Origin: Opisthorchis felineus
Taxonomy: Eukaryota > Platyhelminthes > Trematoda > Opisthorchiida > Opisthorchiidae
DNA length: 64,000 nucleotides
NCBI GenBank assembly: GCA_004794785.1
Contig: SJOL01003870.1
Location: 26,731-90,730 of the forward strand
Reading direction: 5' to 3'
A model generated the notes under the pieces. It was not told the DNA's origin, made no database searches, and saw only the letters and a program-made list of their open reading frames with translations. Shown piece after piece: positions 24,998 to 35,917 of the stretch (positions are counted from its first letter, which is position 1; each line of letters starts with the position of its first letter). The translations under genes and the position numbers were made by a program.

Positions 24998-25071
24998 GAA
25001 CCATGGATCGAGGAAAACATCACTATGCTGGAGTGTGCCAAGTACATTCCTTCGAGACGTTCCATGGTCAA
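24998..25071 (+). CDS. TRPM-family channel exon 2 (conserved N-terminal motif)
   Basis: A TTTTGCAG acceptor, 74 coding bases and a GTGAGTG donor. Encodes EPWIEENITMLECAKYIPS and a few more residues. The W-I-E ... E-C-x-x-I-P-S pattern is the conserved start of TRPM proteins (vertebrate members have SWIE...RECVHIIPS). It ends with two bases of a split codon. The single leading base of the exon at 32678 completes this codon to Asn, just before the conserved Cys-x-Cys-Gly. Confidence 0.85.
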
Positions 25072-25693
25072 GTGAGTGTCAGCTGTTAGCGGCGTAGTAG
25101 TACCAGTGTCTTTTCAGAGCTATTGAATTATGTGAAACTCAGTGCTTTCTGCACTGAGTTTATGAAATTTCATTTGTATCTTGCTTCTTTCATGCTGTCT
25201 ACATGAGGATTGGACAGATTTCTCCACTTCGTCTGGAACGAATGCCCCAAACATGCGGTACTTTTTCATATCCGTCATTCATGCATCCTAGTGCAACATG
25301 GTGAATGTGTATAATGGTGTTCCGCCTCCGCCATTTTGGTTCATTATGAGCTAGTGTTTTAAGTGAGCTAAACTCGTATGATAGCCATCATAACATATCA
25401 CTGTACACGAAGATATATTAGATTACAGCGAAAGTGATGTTGACTATTAGGCAACAGGAGTTCACAGTTAGTCTGTTTTCAGTCACAGCTCGATTGGTAC
25501 TTTTCTGTTTCGACGGTATTTTCGTAACTGGAACAGAGCCGAAAGTTTGATTGTTGAGAGTAAACAAACCTACATATTTCTCCTGAACTATGCATTAGGC
25601 CCGGTTCAATGCAGTTACAATTGTTTCAAGGTGCCTAATTTCATGACGAACTGGTCGACCTGCAGCAAAAAACGTCTACTCGGTCCAAAGGTC

Positions 25694-26112
25694 AAATTAC
25701 CATAGTGGATCTGGTGGTACGCCTTCCACACTGTAGCATAGATATATCGAACCGCCACCTAAGCATTATTGGACTAAATCAGTCACTGAGTCTATTCAGA
25801 TCATTCGTTCGGAGCACTTCTGGCAACCAACTAATGATCAACCGATTTGAGGTAGCTCGTGAGTGAGGGCGCGAGCTCTTGGCGAAATGTCAATTGTTCG
25901 AAGGGCAGCTGCACGGTGAAGGAGAATAACGTTCGAATGGCTTGGTTGGATTTTTCCAGAGATGAAATTACCCTAATGGAACTGGTGTTACGCCTTCCGT
26001 ACAGTAGCATGGGTACGTTGAACTGCCGCCTAAATGCTGTTTTGCCGGACCTATTCAGTCACCGAGTCTAGCCGTGTCATTCGTTTCGAGCATTTCTGCG
26101 AAGCTTACCAAC
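25694..26112 (+). repeat. Two-copy direct duplication, period about 281 bp
   Basis: 25694-25832 and 25975-26112 are clearly related: AAATTACC.TA.TGGA is followed by TACGCCTTCC.CAC/GTAC.GTAGCAT, then CCGCC.CCTAA, then the shared TCATTCGTT..GAGCA.TTCTG end. Identity is roughly three quarters by eye. Neither copy has terminal repeats or a tRNA-like head. It could be an old local duplication or two insertions of an unknown repeat. Confidence 0.65.
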
Positions 26113-26524
26113 ACTGATCACGTAAATTGTTACTTTGATCCATTAATTTGCTTCCTTTGTTCTTGATCAGGCCGCGCTGACTATAATTTGCAAACATCCA
26201 TTCGTTTAACTCCTTTGCTAACTCAGTATTACACGTAACCTGAATTTTTGTGTCTCCTGATACGGCACTCCTAGTCGCACTGGGATCGTCATCAGCATTA
26301 TTACCGTGGATAGAAATGCACCAGTATTAAATACTGGTACTTAGCTGCCATCGTTCATGAAGGAGGATAGGTTCAATTGGGCGAGAAGAAATAAAAGAGG
26401 TGCGGACTTAATGTAAAAATCCCCCAAGGACCCGAACAAATGATTTGGACAGTACTGAACCAAATGCATTTGAGGATCATGTCAGATTAAAACGCCAGCA
26501 GTGGAATTTACCCAGAATCTTTTG

Positions 26525-26940
26525 CGAAACTCATCCAACGTAAGCCCAGCATGTAGTGACAGACGAAATCTGGCTAGCTAGTCTGGCATGCTCGCCGGGC
26601 CAGTGGGCTCGCTTATGTGCCATATTCTGTGGGGTTTCCAAACATGTGCGGCGAGAATCACAGCCAGGAAGACGCAAATATCCAAGGAGTGTAGACGGTC
26701 CAAGTCTTATGACCATAAATTTAACATGCCCTTACAGCCGTTCCGTTACCTCTAAGACTGAGTGAAATGCGTTTCCGATACTGAAAGCGACGAATACTGC
26801 GTTCGCCTTGGTGATGCTTGTATTGACTCCATCCGTTTGATGAGTGGAGCTGCCAAGATACGTGGAGAGGTAATTAAGTTCGAGCTCCTCATCCTGAATT
26901 TTCAAACAGACGTTGATAGAATGGAAATCATGCAATAAAC
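26525..26940 (-). repeat. RTE-like LINE 3' remnant, minus strand
   Basis: The minus strand from 26940 reads EELELNYLSTYLGSSTHQTD, then ITKANAVFVAF, then VTERL, and from about 26690 PGCDSRRTCLETPQNMAHKR and AHWPGEHARL. The YLGS motif and the pattern of the following helices match the C-terminal end of RTE-type reverse transcriptases. Many residues between are lost. Related to the remnant at 37205-37800. Confidence 0.6.
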
Positions 26941-28864
26941 TCTTGTTGGAAATATTCTGCCTGTATATTCAACTTCCAACGGTACCTCTGATCACCCCAC
27001 TTAAGACCGGCTCCTTGGATCCTGTTTTGTCACTGGGGTGAAGCAGTTTCCCTACATTCCAAGCTGCACCGGCCCCCTCCATTTTCATCCAGTTTCTAGG
27101 CTACACTTGAGCTAACGTCTGACAAATCTTGCTGAACTATTTTAACTGTTATGAGATGATGAGCATTCAAAAACACCATCTACGAAATTCTCTGCTGTAA
27201 GCATGACGTTTGTTATCTCGTCTCAAGTACATTTGGCGTCTTATGAGGATGCACCTTCTGAGGTTCCGCACGATCTACTTTGGTAAGCTTGTTTCAACTG
27301 TGGGTTAGAGAGCTTTCTACGGCTTAGCGAGAATCATGTTCCTCTGGTTTTTACGAAAGTGTATTTAGAGCTTATACCAGTCTAAAGTACTATCCAAATG
27401 GACGAGATGCTTCAGAACGGCCGCCATTGGTAGCTAATAGATGTATGACCAATCGTGCTCCATGTCTACTCATCAGTAGGGGACATCAAACAGCGCAGCG
27501 GCACCCACTGCGCCTTCACTCAGCATTACTGAAGAACAGTACGTCTTCATTGTAAGGCTGCAAAAGATATTCGCCATTATTACGACGTCTTGATCCCAAG
27601 CCGTGATGGTCACCAAGTCGCGTCTGTGGTACGCCCAATTTTTGCATCGCGATTTCCGGTGACTTGGACTGTAACAGAGCCCTTTACGATGGGGAACATA
27701 GACAACATTTACTCCACGGAGTTGGGCATTGACAGCTCCGATGAGTGCAGAATCCATTTTGAACAAATCGCAGGTGTTTCCATCGAAAATAACTACCACG
27801 AAAGGTAGCTATTTTATTAACGATAAAATCACGAGAAAATAGTTAATACTCATCCTTTCATAGTTGTCACTCCCAGTAGGAATGTGTATTACTTAGTCCA
27901 ACATAATCTAGGAGAATTTCACTGGAACTGTCAGTTGTCCACTCAGTTTCCGGAAGCACTGAATTACAGGTTTCTTTTTGGGTACATTGTGTATCGTTAT
28001 GAGGATGACCAAATTAGAATCCCTGTCCAAGAGGTAGTCCTTATCACCCAACTACGGATTGCGATTTTTGCATTGAGCCTATCTCATTGTGGGTATTGTG
28101 AAAAACAAATTCGTGCGTCATTGTTGCACTCCAAATCGACCGCAAAAATAAACGGAAGTTGTGCCACATACTAACCAATGTGTGAATGTTTGTGAATGTG
28201 TGTGTGTGTTGGATTTTTGGAGCCTACCCATGTCAAAAAATGTGCACCTTGCCTTTCTGATTACGTTATCTTCTTAGGTCTCCTTTATTTGATTCTGAAT
28301 CTGGCGGCTGCATTGATTAGCACATGAGAAGGTTGTAAATCAGGAAGCGGGCACTTGTGCACTTACCACGAGTGTAGACATTTAAGTCAACTATGTCGAT
28401 AAGGGGCACATCTGTGATGGTTAAACTAGGTCTTCTGATGTGGGTCTTAGATGTCCACCCGAATAGCACCCTTGACTAGAATGGCCTTGAATTTCAGTGT
28501 ACGTTGCTTTATCATGGTTAATCCGAGTTCACGCTTGTTCTACTAGTGTTAGCCAGAGCAGTGTTTTTCGGTTATTGATGTGTGCACCTCACAGTTTCCT
28601 GGCTAAACTACTGGACGCCTGTGTGAGAGATCCACACAAAGCTCTTTCAAGCCACTGCTGTCACGGTAAACTCAAAGCAGTACGGTTTGCGCGCAGGTAT
28701 GTGAAGTCCCTTTGAAAACCATCAGTCGGTGTAAGCGGAATTGGATAACAGTGATCACCACCGTTTAACACTTTGTGGGGTATTAGTGTCATCTCTCGGT
28801 TGTGTGGAGTTGTGACGTTGTTTTACGCTCCTTATAGTACAGTATTACTCCAAACCATATATCT

Positions 28865-29122
28865 TTGGCGTTGCCTACCCGGATAAGTTTGGTTGCAATG
28901 AATATTCAGCTGACGTCTCCTGAAGAAAAATTCGAAAGTTGGTTGAGGAAAGAACAGTACACCTTATTAGAGGTGCTTGATGGGTGGGACAGAGTGAACG
29001 TTATTTGTTGTCCCGAAGCGCATCCGCAGGTTGTGCTAATCCATCTTGCAGAAGAAGTTAAACTGGAGGAAGAAACGTCTTTTGAAACGTCATTTGTAGG
29101 CAAGAGAAAACCAATACTCTGA
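28865..29122 (+). CDS. Hypothetical 85-codon open frame within TRPM intron 2
   Basis: An open frame with ATG at 28898. It encodes charged, protein-like sequence including SPEEKFESWLRKEQYTLLEV and VVLIHLAEEVKLEEE, and ends in TGA at 29120. A TATTCAG acceptor-like site lies at 28909. It is not needed for the TRPM frame, since exons 2 and 3 join in phase without it. No family recognised. It could be a nested small gene, a transposon relic or chance. Confidence 0.2.
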   Translation: MALPTRISLVAMNIQLTSPEEKFESWLRKEQYTLLEVLDGWDRVNVICCPEAHPQVVLIHLAEEVKLEEETSFETSFVGKRKPIL

Positions 29123-32100
29123 GTTCAAAACCTGCACACTTGTGAAGGATGGCCCTCATCAAGAGTTTACCGCTGTCTATGACTAGCTCCTCGATTACGC
29201 CAACACTAAGGTTACACTTCTTCGGACTTATCCGAGGCTATCAGAGTAGCGTTTGCCGTCTAAATGTAACTTGGCCTTTTTCAGCTTTAGCCATAAAACA
29301 CCTTTTTGATGTGCATCTGCTCGGTACTTCAATGTAGCTGGCTTCGTACCAGTTGACTTGCAGTTCCATTTAGTTCGGATAACAGTAGAGCGGTCAGAGT
29401 TTGAACTACAGGTATTTTGAGTATATTTGGTGTTCATCATTGCCACTTGCAGAAACGCGCGAAAGCACGCATACCATAGTGCTGTCTAGACTGATGCACA
29501 CTACAAAGTGTTTGTGTGAAATGCGTTCAGTTCATGACTGTTTGCCTTCCAACACGCTACAATTTGAAACCTACCTTTTTTGACAATACCGTCGTACGTT
29601 GCTCATACTGTGCGATGCGTTCTTTTTTGAAGCATGAGCCACAAAATATTCCCATACCTGCGTAGCGTAGGACGTTTGACAGATTATTGCATTTGCGTTG
29701 AGCACTGTGTCCGCCTACTGCCCGAAGCGTTAACGGTTCTCAACGAGCGTTTCGAAAGTATGTTCCTGAGTAAATATCGTTTTGTGAGCCTCTCCTTTAG
29801 GACAGTTTTGATCCCCCACGGCTCATTTGTGTAACCAGCACTTCGTTAGCACACCAGTGTTTTCAAGATGGTCATGTAGGACATATTTTTTCTAGTTGCC
29901 GCCCGGAAGCACATTTTGAACCTTCAGCAAAAGATATGAACGCCACACTCATTACTATTGTCAAGTGCTCTAATCTCCTTGTCCTTGGAGGGTTTTACGC
30001 TAGATTACGATTTTACTGGGTAAACGTGTAAGTGGTTACCGTCTTTTGCATTCATAACACACTAGTTGAGCTGCAGTCTAGTTTTAAGGTTTTTGTTTTC
30101 GTCTCTCAATAGTCCTGAACTATTTGGCCATACAGTTTTCACAGCTGCAAATCCTTGTTTTCTATATGCTCGCCAGGCTAGTAGAGAAATTGTCAGTTGT
30201 CGTACTCCTTGTTGTGCATCGGCCATTCTGTCAGATGTAATGGTACCTCCTCAGATCATTTTCGCTCATTTTTCGGTCCACCTTTACACACATGGATTGT
30301 GCCAGTTTGCTGCCCACGTACTTACTTCTGTTTTCTACTAGCACTGAAATTCTGATACCGTACTTGTCAAGTTTACCGGCGTATAGGTGTCAAGGTTTAA
30401 TCTGCCCCCGGATAAAATTGAGTGCTTGCCCACAATGAACGAAGGATAAGGCTTTGCATGTTGCTCTAGTGTTCCCAACAAAGGCCTGAAACACACCTTC
30501 CACTCTCACGGACGAATTAGCTCGTTTTCGTCGTCGTTTACTTCGGTCGTGTTTTTCACGGAAGTGCCGTTTGATTTAATGCAGGCGATTTTGCGTCGTT
30601 GTATGTGACAAACTTGGTCCGCCTAGCCATCAACGAGGCATTATCGCTCAAACGACCACCAACAGACGACTTCAGTCAGTCCTATGCATTTCACTTCACA
30701 AGATCGAACTTCTTGCGCTTTGTGTGTTTGCTTTTAGGCTTCTGACTCGTCCTCGTCACATGCGACATTTACCCTTGCTTGATCATGCAAAGAGATCGGA
30801 CCTTATTGTGCTGTGACGCTTTGTCCACCTTTATGGCCCATTGGGCTATGCTGGGGGTTACTTTGACACCTGTAGAGTTTCTTATACCAGGTTGGTCAGT
30901 GGACAGAGTTCTGACGAACACAGTCCTTTGGTCCACCGGGTTGGGAGTTGAAGCACGCACGGCGACTCGTCCCTTCAAAGAACGTACTACTGTGGTAGTA
31001 TGCCGGCCCCTGCTGCTTTTCGGTCAGGATTTTGAACCAATGGTTTCGGTTAAATGTCCTTTTGTCTAGGTTTGAGCACCCTGACAGTATCTCAGCCTGC
31101 GTACAACTATTAACTTCACAGCTAAAAAGACTGGCATTCCACATCGGCTGTCGAGTTTTGCTATCAGCCAAGTATCCTTAGTTGCCACATACAGCAGGGC
31201 GGATGATCGAATGCATGCTACTGCTGACGTCTCACCTTACACATCCACTTGTTCCTTCTTCTCTACCAACACCACATCAGTGCGTACCCTCTACAAATCC
31301 CAGCACTGGGACTGGGCGCTTTGTTCGCCTTGCATCACGCCCGGTTGCAGCTTCTACGCGTCCATCTTTAGTGGCAACCCTACGCACCTCGAAATTAGTT
31401 TTCAAACCATAATAGCCGGTCTACTTATCTGCCTTGAATGTCCGAACATTGAATCAAGCAAGGCAATAAGCTCGTGCTCTGGGCTTCTGAATTGATTTAT
31501 GCTGTCTCTCAGAAAGAAGGATGCAGCACCCAAATACAGAAATGGAACTGACTGCCCCTACCCTGTCTCCCCTCTCGGTTGCGCACCTCTGGTGATGCGG
31601 AAGCCGCCGCAGCTGGATATGCCGGGTTGGTTATTGTGTTGAGCCAATTGGCGGAAACGTCTCTTCTTGCTTGGGTCTCCTCGGGTCACGTTTAGTAAGC
31701 ATACCAGCAGCCAAATGCTGAAAGAAAACGCACGACTGTATGCACATGATGGTAGCGAAAGTTTGGAACACGAAAATTTTTGAGGCAGGACCTACAACGG
31801 GGCTTGATTTTTAGGCTTTTTTTTGCCTTGAAATCAGGAACTGAACCATAATTCCACTTTCTCTTGGGATTCCTTCTGGGTTTTCGGTGGTAACGAGTTC
31901 AGGACTATTCAAGACGCCAGGTTAAACTTATTTTCGGCGAATGTACTCACCAACCGTTGTACAACGTCCCATTCGTTTATGCCAAAACCACATATAGTAT
32001 GAGTGAAAAAATGACGTGGTTGTCGCCACTTGTAACTGAAGAAATAACTTGGTGATGCACGCTCAGGTGCCACAAGACTTTCGGTTTCGATGCTTGTTAT

Positions 32101-32677
32101 GTAACATTTGTGTGAATAATTATGCTAGCAAACAATTTTGGCTTAGGGTTTTCTATGATAGCAACACAGGTCAGCATTCCGTTCACGTCTTTAGTTTCTC
32201 TGGTTAAGTAGTATGGAAAGTTTATCAAAGTCTTCCGACATCTGTTTGTTAGGGAGTCAGCTTGAACGAGAGGAATTCTCGTTTGGCCCTGGGGATAAAA
32301 ATGAGTGACCTATCTACCATATAAACGACTTGGTTCCCAAGAAAGGCGAGACTTTTTAAATTTGAGAACTATGCCTATTTGTTGTGCTTGTCACAGGATG
32401 GAACCTGTAGCAGATTATCGGCAAGTTTTTATCGATCTTAAGTGCAAAGGAAAAAATAATTTCATATCTTAAATATCGGCTCAGCTGGACCTAGCGGTTC
32501 ACCTGGAGTAAGTATTTGTCTCACCCAACACCTTCTCCGTAGTTTGATTTTCCATCAACCTTTTTTTCGCTTAACAGCTCAAGCTGGCAACATGTCTTTT
32601 TACCATGAAAGTTTGCCTCAACATCCATGTTTCATCACTTCCGGCGTGCTTATGTATTCTGTAATTTTTTTCCATAG

Positions 32678-32909
32678 TTCACGATGTTATTGTGGCTTGA
32701 GCGTCAAGAATCATGCACCAAATGTGAGGTTGGATGCAGTAACACAACTGGGTGCCGAATGTTTCCGTTCTCTGCTGCTTAAAAATGGTAGTCGAAGAAC
32801 TGCGTCTCAGACCGAACGTTGGCACGTCAAAACTCACACACGCGAAATGCCCACCAATGCTTACGGTACCGTGGAGTTTCAAGGTGGCCCACATCCTACC
32901 AGAGCAAGG
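32678..32909 (+). CDS. TRPM-family channel exon 3
   Basis: Acceptor TTTTTTTTCCATAG, donor GTTAGT. One split-codon base, then 77 codons: a Cys-Tyr-Cys-Gly motif opens the exon, matching the Cys-rich C-x-C-G region of TRPM proteins. It ends TERWHVKTHTREMPTNAYG, then TVEFQGGPHPTRAR. The W-x-x-x-x-H-T, P-T-(D/N)-A-(Y/F)-G and EFQGG motifs are hallmarks of TRPM homology region 1. Ends on a codon boundary. Confidence 0.93.
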
Positions 32910-32996
32910 GTTAGTGACCGGTTGATTTTTAAATCTATTGCTGATCTTCGTGTACGTCGGTTATTTGAAATCGATTTCTTTTCCTCCATTATACAG
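32910..32996 (+). other. TRPM intron 3, 87 bp, in frame and stop-free
   Basis: GTTAGT...TATACAG. Its length is a multiple of three and it has no stop, so retention would insert 29 residues (starting VSDRLIFKSI) without a frameshift. The homologous TRPM proteins have no insert here and the flanks join at the conserved YVR, which supports splicing. Confidence 0.85.
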
Positions 32997-33210
32997 TACG
33001 TTAGGCTTCACTACGATACAAGCCCGGAGACATTGATGCATCTACTACTACACGAATGGCGCATCCGCGTTCCAAATTTAGTCATATCGATGCTCGGTGG
33101 CTTGGCCAATGCACCATTGCAAAACAAAATTCAACGCGTTGTACAAAGTGGTCTTTTGAGAGCTGCGAAAACAACCGGTGCTTGGGTCATCACGAACGGT
33201 CTTGATATTG
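32997..33210 (+). CDS. TRPM-family channel exon 4
   Basis: Starts TACGTTAGG and encodes YVRLHYDTSPETLMHLLLHE, then the block NLVISMLGGLANAPLQNK, and ends AAKTTGAWVITNGLDIG. This is the most recognisable part of TRPM homology region 1: (I/V)S-x-x-GG, the basic R/K-rich helix and the TTGAW-(I/V)-(F/I)-T-x-G motif. The last base is the first base of the split Gly codon. The donor is GCAAGT rather than GTAAGT. Confidence 0.96.
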
Positions 33211-33574
33211 GCAAGTGCTTTGTTTTATGTCAACATGCTTACAATACAATTGACTTTTTCGAGTCAGTCACGTGAACCAACACCATGACCACTCAGGACC
33301 GATTTTCAGGTTCTGGTCAGTAATCGCTACTCTCGCATCACTGTTGGTTTACCTATAGTACCAAGCGATAACATTAGTTCGATAGAGATAGAGCAGATCC
33401 GAGTCATAATTTTTTCACACTTCCATCGGAGTCGAAGCGTGATTATTGGCCGACCACTGTTTTCCGACCAATCTTATTCTACTCTTTCTGTGCTCTTTCA
33501 CCAGTTATTAAAATGGTTAGCGTCCAGATTTGTCTGCATATGGCCTTCAATAATGTCCTATAAAGGGTAATTTA

Positions 33575-34095
33575 CTCTGAAGCTCGACAAATGCACTCAT
33601 ATGCATACCAATTTGATTTTCACGGGTGACTCATCTGAATCCCAGCTGAATCTCTCGTTTTTGTGATGTTCTTCAACTGAATGTGCTGCACCAGGCCGCC
33701 TCATATTTCACTAGTGTGTTATGTCCATACAATGTAATGCGATATCTCGAATATAATACATACTGAACAGTGAGACGACATGGTACAGCACATTCAATTG
33801 CTTAAGAAAATCATAAATGAGAGATTCAACTGGGTTCCGAGTGAGTCTCCCGTGGAAATCAAATTGGTATGCATTTGCGTGTGGATTTGTCGAAGATCGT
33901 GCAATTTGGGTTCATGAAGAAGTCTGACTGAAACTCGGGGACTGATGCGCCCCAAGAAGGGCGAAACTCGTCGTGGGCTTTCGAAGAGTTTTCAGCAGCC
34001 TTATGAGTAGTGTGCTACGTCTGTCTAATTTTCTGCGATATCTCGAGTATCGTACGATGGAGCGGCTGGTGCAGCACGTTCAGTTTATTTGGAAG
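33575..34095. repeat. Hammerhead-repeat family copy 3: head-to-head inverted plus partial tandem unit
   Basis: 33575-33712 is the 5' part of the repeat on the minus strand. The plus-strand unit follows from about 33710 as a near-complete copy. At 34037 the 5' palindrome GATATCTCGAGTATCG starts again and runs to about 34095. The start-to-start distance between tandem units (33741 to 34037) is 296 bases. A degenerate ribozyme lies at 33941-33978. The minus piece and the start of the plus unit form a large imperfect palindrome. Confidence 0.75.
33941..33978 (+). ncRNA. Broken hammerhead ribozyme
   Basis: Stem II (GCCC/GGGC-type around CAAGAA), GAAA (33963-33966 region), a minimal helix III (C-TC-G), the TC cleavage dinucleotide and GTGGGC are kept. 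About ten bases that include the 5' helix I strand and part of the CTGATGA box are deleted relative to the copy at 51.2 kb. Not expected to cleave. Confidence 0.6.
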
Positions 34096-35917
34096 CTGTT
34101 TCATTGTTCACTCGTCAAATGCCCACAAGAGACAACCACGGTTCGTTTTTATATCATTTAAATGCCTGTCTTTTTTTCGCATGAATAAGAAGGGTTAATA
34201 AAATGAAACAAGCGTACATACTATCCCACATCTACCTCTACTGCTGTATTCCACACAACTCATTCATGGCACCGCGTGTGTTTACGGCTGACGACGGAAA
34301 TCATGACGACTACTACAGAAGCCTAGTTGAAGTATTTTTCCCGTTAACTTATGGTTTGGTGGGCACCAGTCACTGAACAAATTCAGCGGTAGAATAAATT
34401 TCTATCACACCTGCGTATTCTGGGCGTTTATAGAAAACCGAAGGTTTTCAGCGGTTCTGGGTGTACAGGAATTTTATGAATCCATGGCAAACGCGCTTGA
34501 AGTTTGCTGTTGTCTTTTGCCATTGCCCTTGTTTCTTCATCGCATGAAACACTGATCCTCGGGTTTTGTGTATGCTAAAGCTAGGGTGATCTTACATGGG
34601 CACTCAAATTTTGTCACGCAAACAAAGTGGAGGAAGATGAGACTGCAATGTCACATTTAACCATCGTCGCATGAGCATGTAATATCCTTTGCTGGATATT
34701 TTCTGTATCCCTTGTCACACTTGTTCCGCTAGCTTCGGCCTCTCTAAGGTGGAAGAACGGAGCCATTTTCCGCTTTCTTCCCTAGCTCTTATCGAGCTAC
34801 ATACCATACGTTGCTTTCTGACCAAAGTGCAACTATATGCTCTTTGTGGACCCGTCCATCACTGTTCTCAGAATTGTAATAACGTGATCGAACGCGTAAC
34901 ATTAAACAAGCCTGTTAACAACATATCCAATTTTCTGCTATCTGCTTTCAATACCCTTGGGACAAATTCCTTTGATACTGCCGAAAATCTACCCAGAAAC
35001 TGCCGTCGTCGTTTTCAACATCCGTCAAGTCCACCCCTTTGGACAGCACCAAGTTTATTTACTATGTACTGACATCGGTTGGTCGTTTCCAGACAAGACC
35101 GTTTCTTCCGGATGCACAGTTAGATTAGAAGCTTATGTTTATTGGAAAGAGGATAAAAATGTTACTTTAGGCCCTACACCTGCTTACTGATGGCTCAGTT
35201 GTTTCGGTTAGAATTATTGCAAACAGTTTCGTTTTGTGAAAGCGCGCAACAGTCTTCATCAATTAGTGCCACCGTGACGTCCCGAATATCCATTTTACGA
35301 TATCCATTCATCTATCAATAGGGAGCAAAAAGCTGTGCAGGATTCTGTGATCCTATCGTTATACGTCGAAATTTTCGTCGTGTTGCTGGTGTTATCTTGC
35401 ATGCGCTTCGAGGTCGCTGAATGTGTGAATGTTCTCAAGGCTCAATATGCAGTCGGGAATAGCCGCTGAAAAGTGCAGCTGAGGCTTCTGCCTGCCCAAA
35501 TCACTGAGGAGCTCCAAGTACGGACGGTGAATGGGAATTTGCCTCAGGGATTACAGGTGGTGTACGTCGGAAGTGTGTAAAGGGGATAAACACTGAGCAT
35601 GTCGGTGCTATCAACCACCTAAGTGACCACTGCGCGTAACTGAAATTTTGAAGTTTTTTGCTTGTTTACCTCCCCGAAAAGTAACTGTGCCGACAAATTC
35701 GTTTTATAACTGATATTCAATGGTTACTTTTTACTCGTTGGCAGCCATATTCACCGATGAAGTTCTGCTAGCTATCCACCAGTAATCTATCACCCCATTG
35801 CTGACAACCTATTCTTTGTGCTACTCTGGACCCATTTCACTTTTCTCTGGCTGATCTAATGGAATCTGTTTGATCATCACCATCATTATTCACAGCAGTA
35901 CTAGACAATAGTTCAGC

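Larger units (their letters stand above)
25072..32677 (+). other. TRPM intron 2
   Basis: 7.6 kb, GTGAGT to TTTTTTTTCCATAG. It holds a diverged direct duplication at 25694-26112, a minus-strand RTE-like LINE tail at 26525-26940, and an 85-codon open frame at 28865-29122 of unknown meaning. Otherwise I see nothing. Long stretches (26950-28850, 29150-32500) carry only short frames on both strands. Confidence 0.75.

Noticed and set aside
32544..33275. A single 243-codon open frame
   Set aside because: Only the parts at 32678-32909 and 32997-33210 match TRPM. The start, the middle 29 codons and the end are non-coding sequence that happens to be open.
34689..35190. Frames of 127 and 77 codons in TRPM intron 4
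   Set aside because: Not needed for the TRPM frame, no domain recognised, no convincing acceptor/donor pair.
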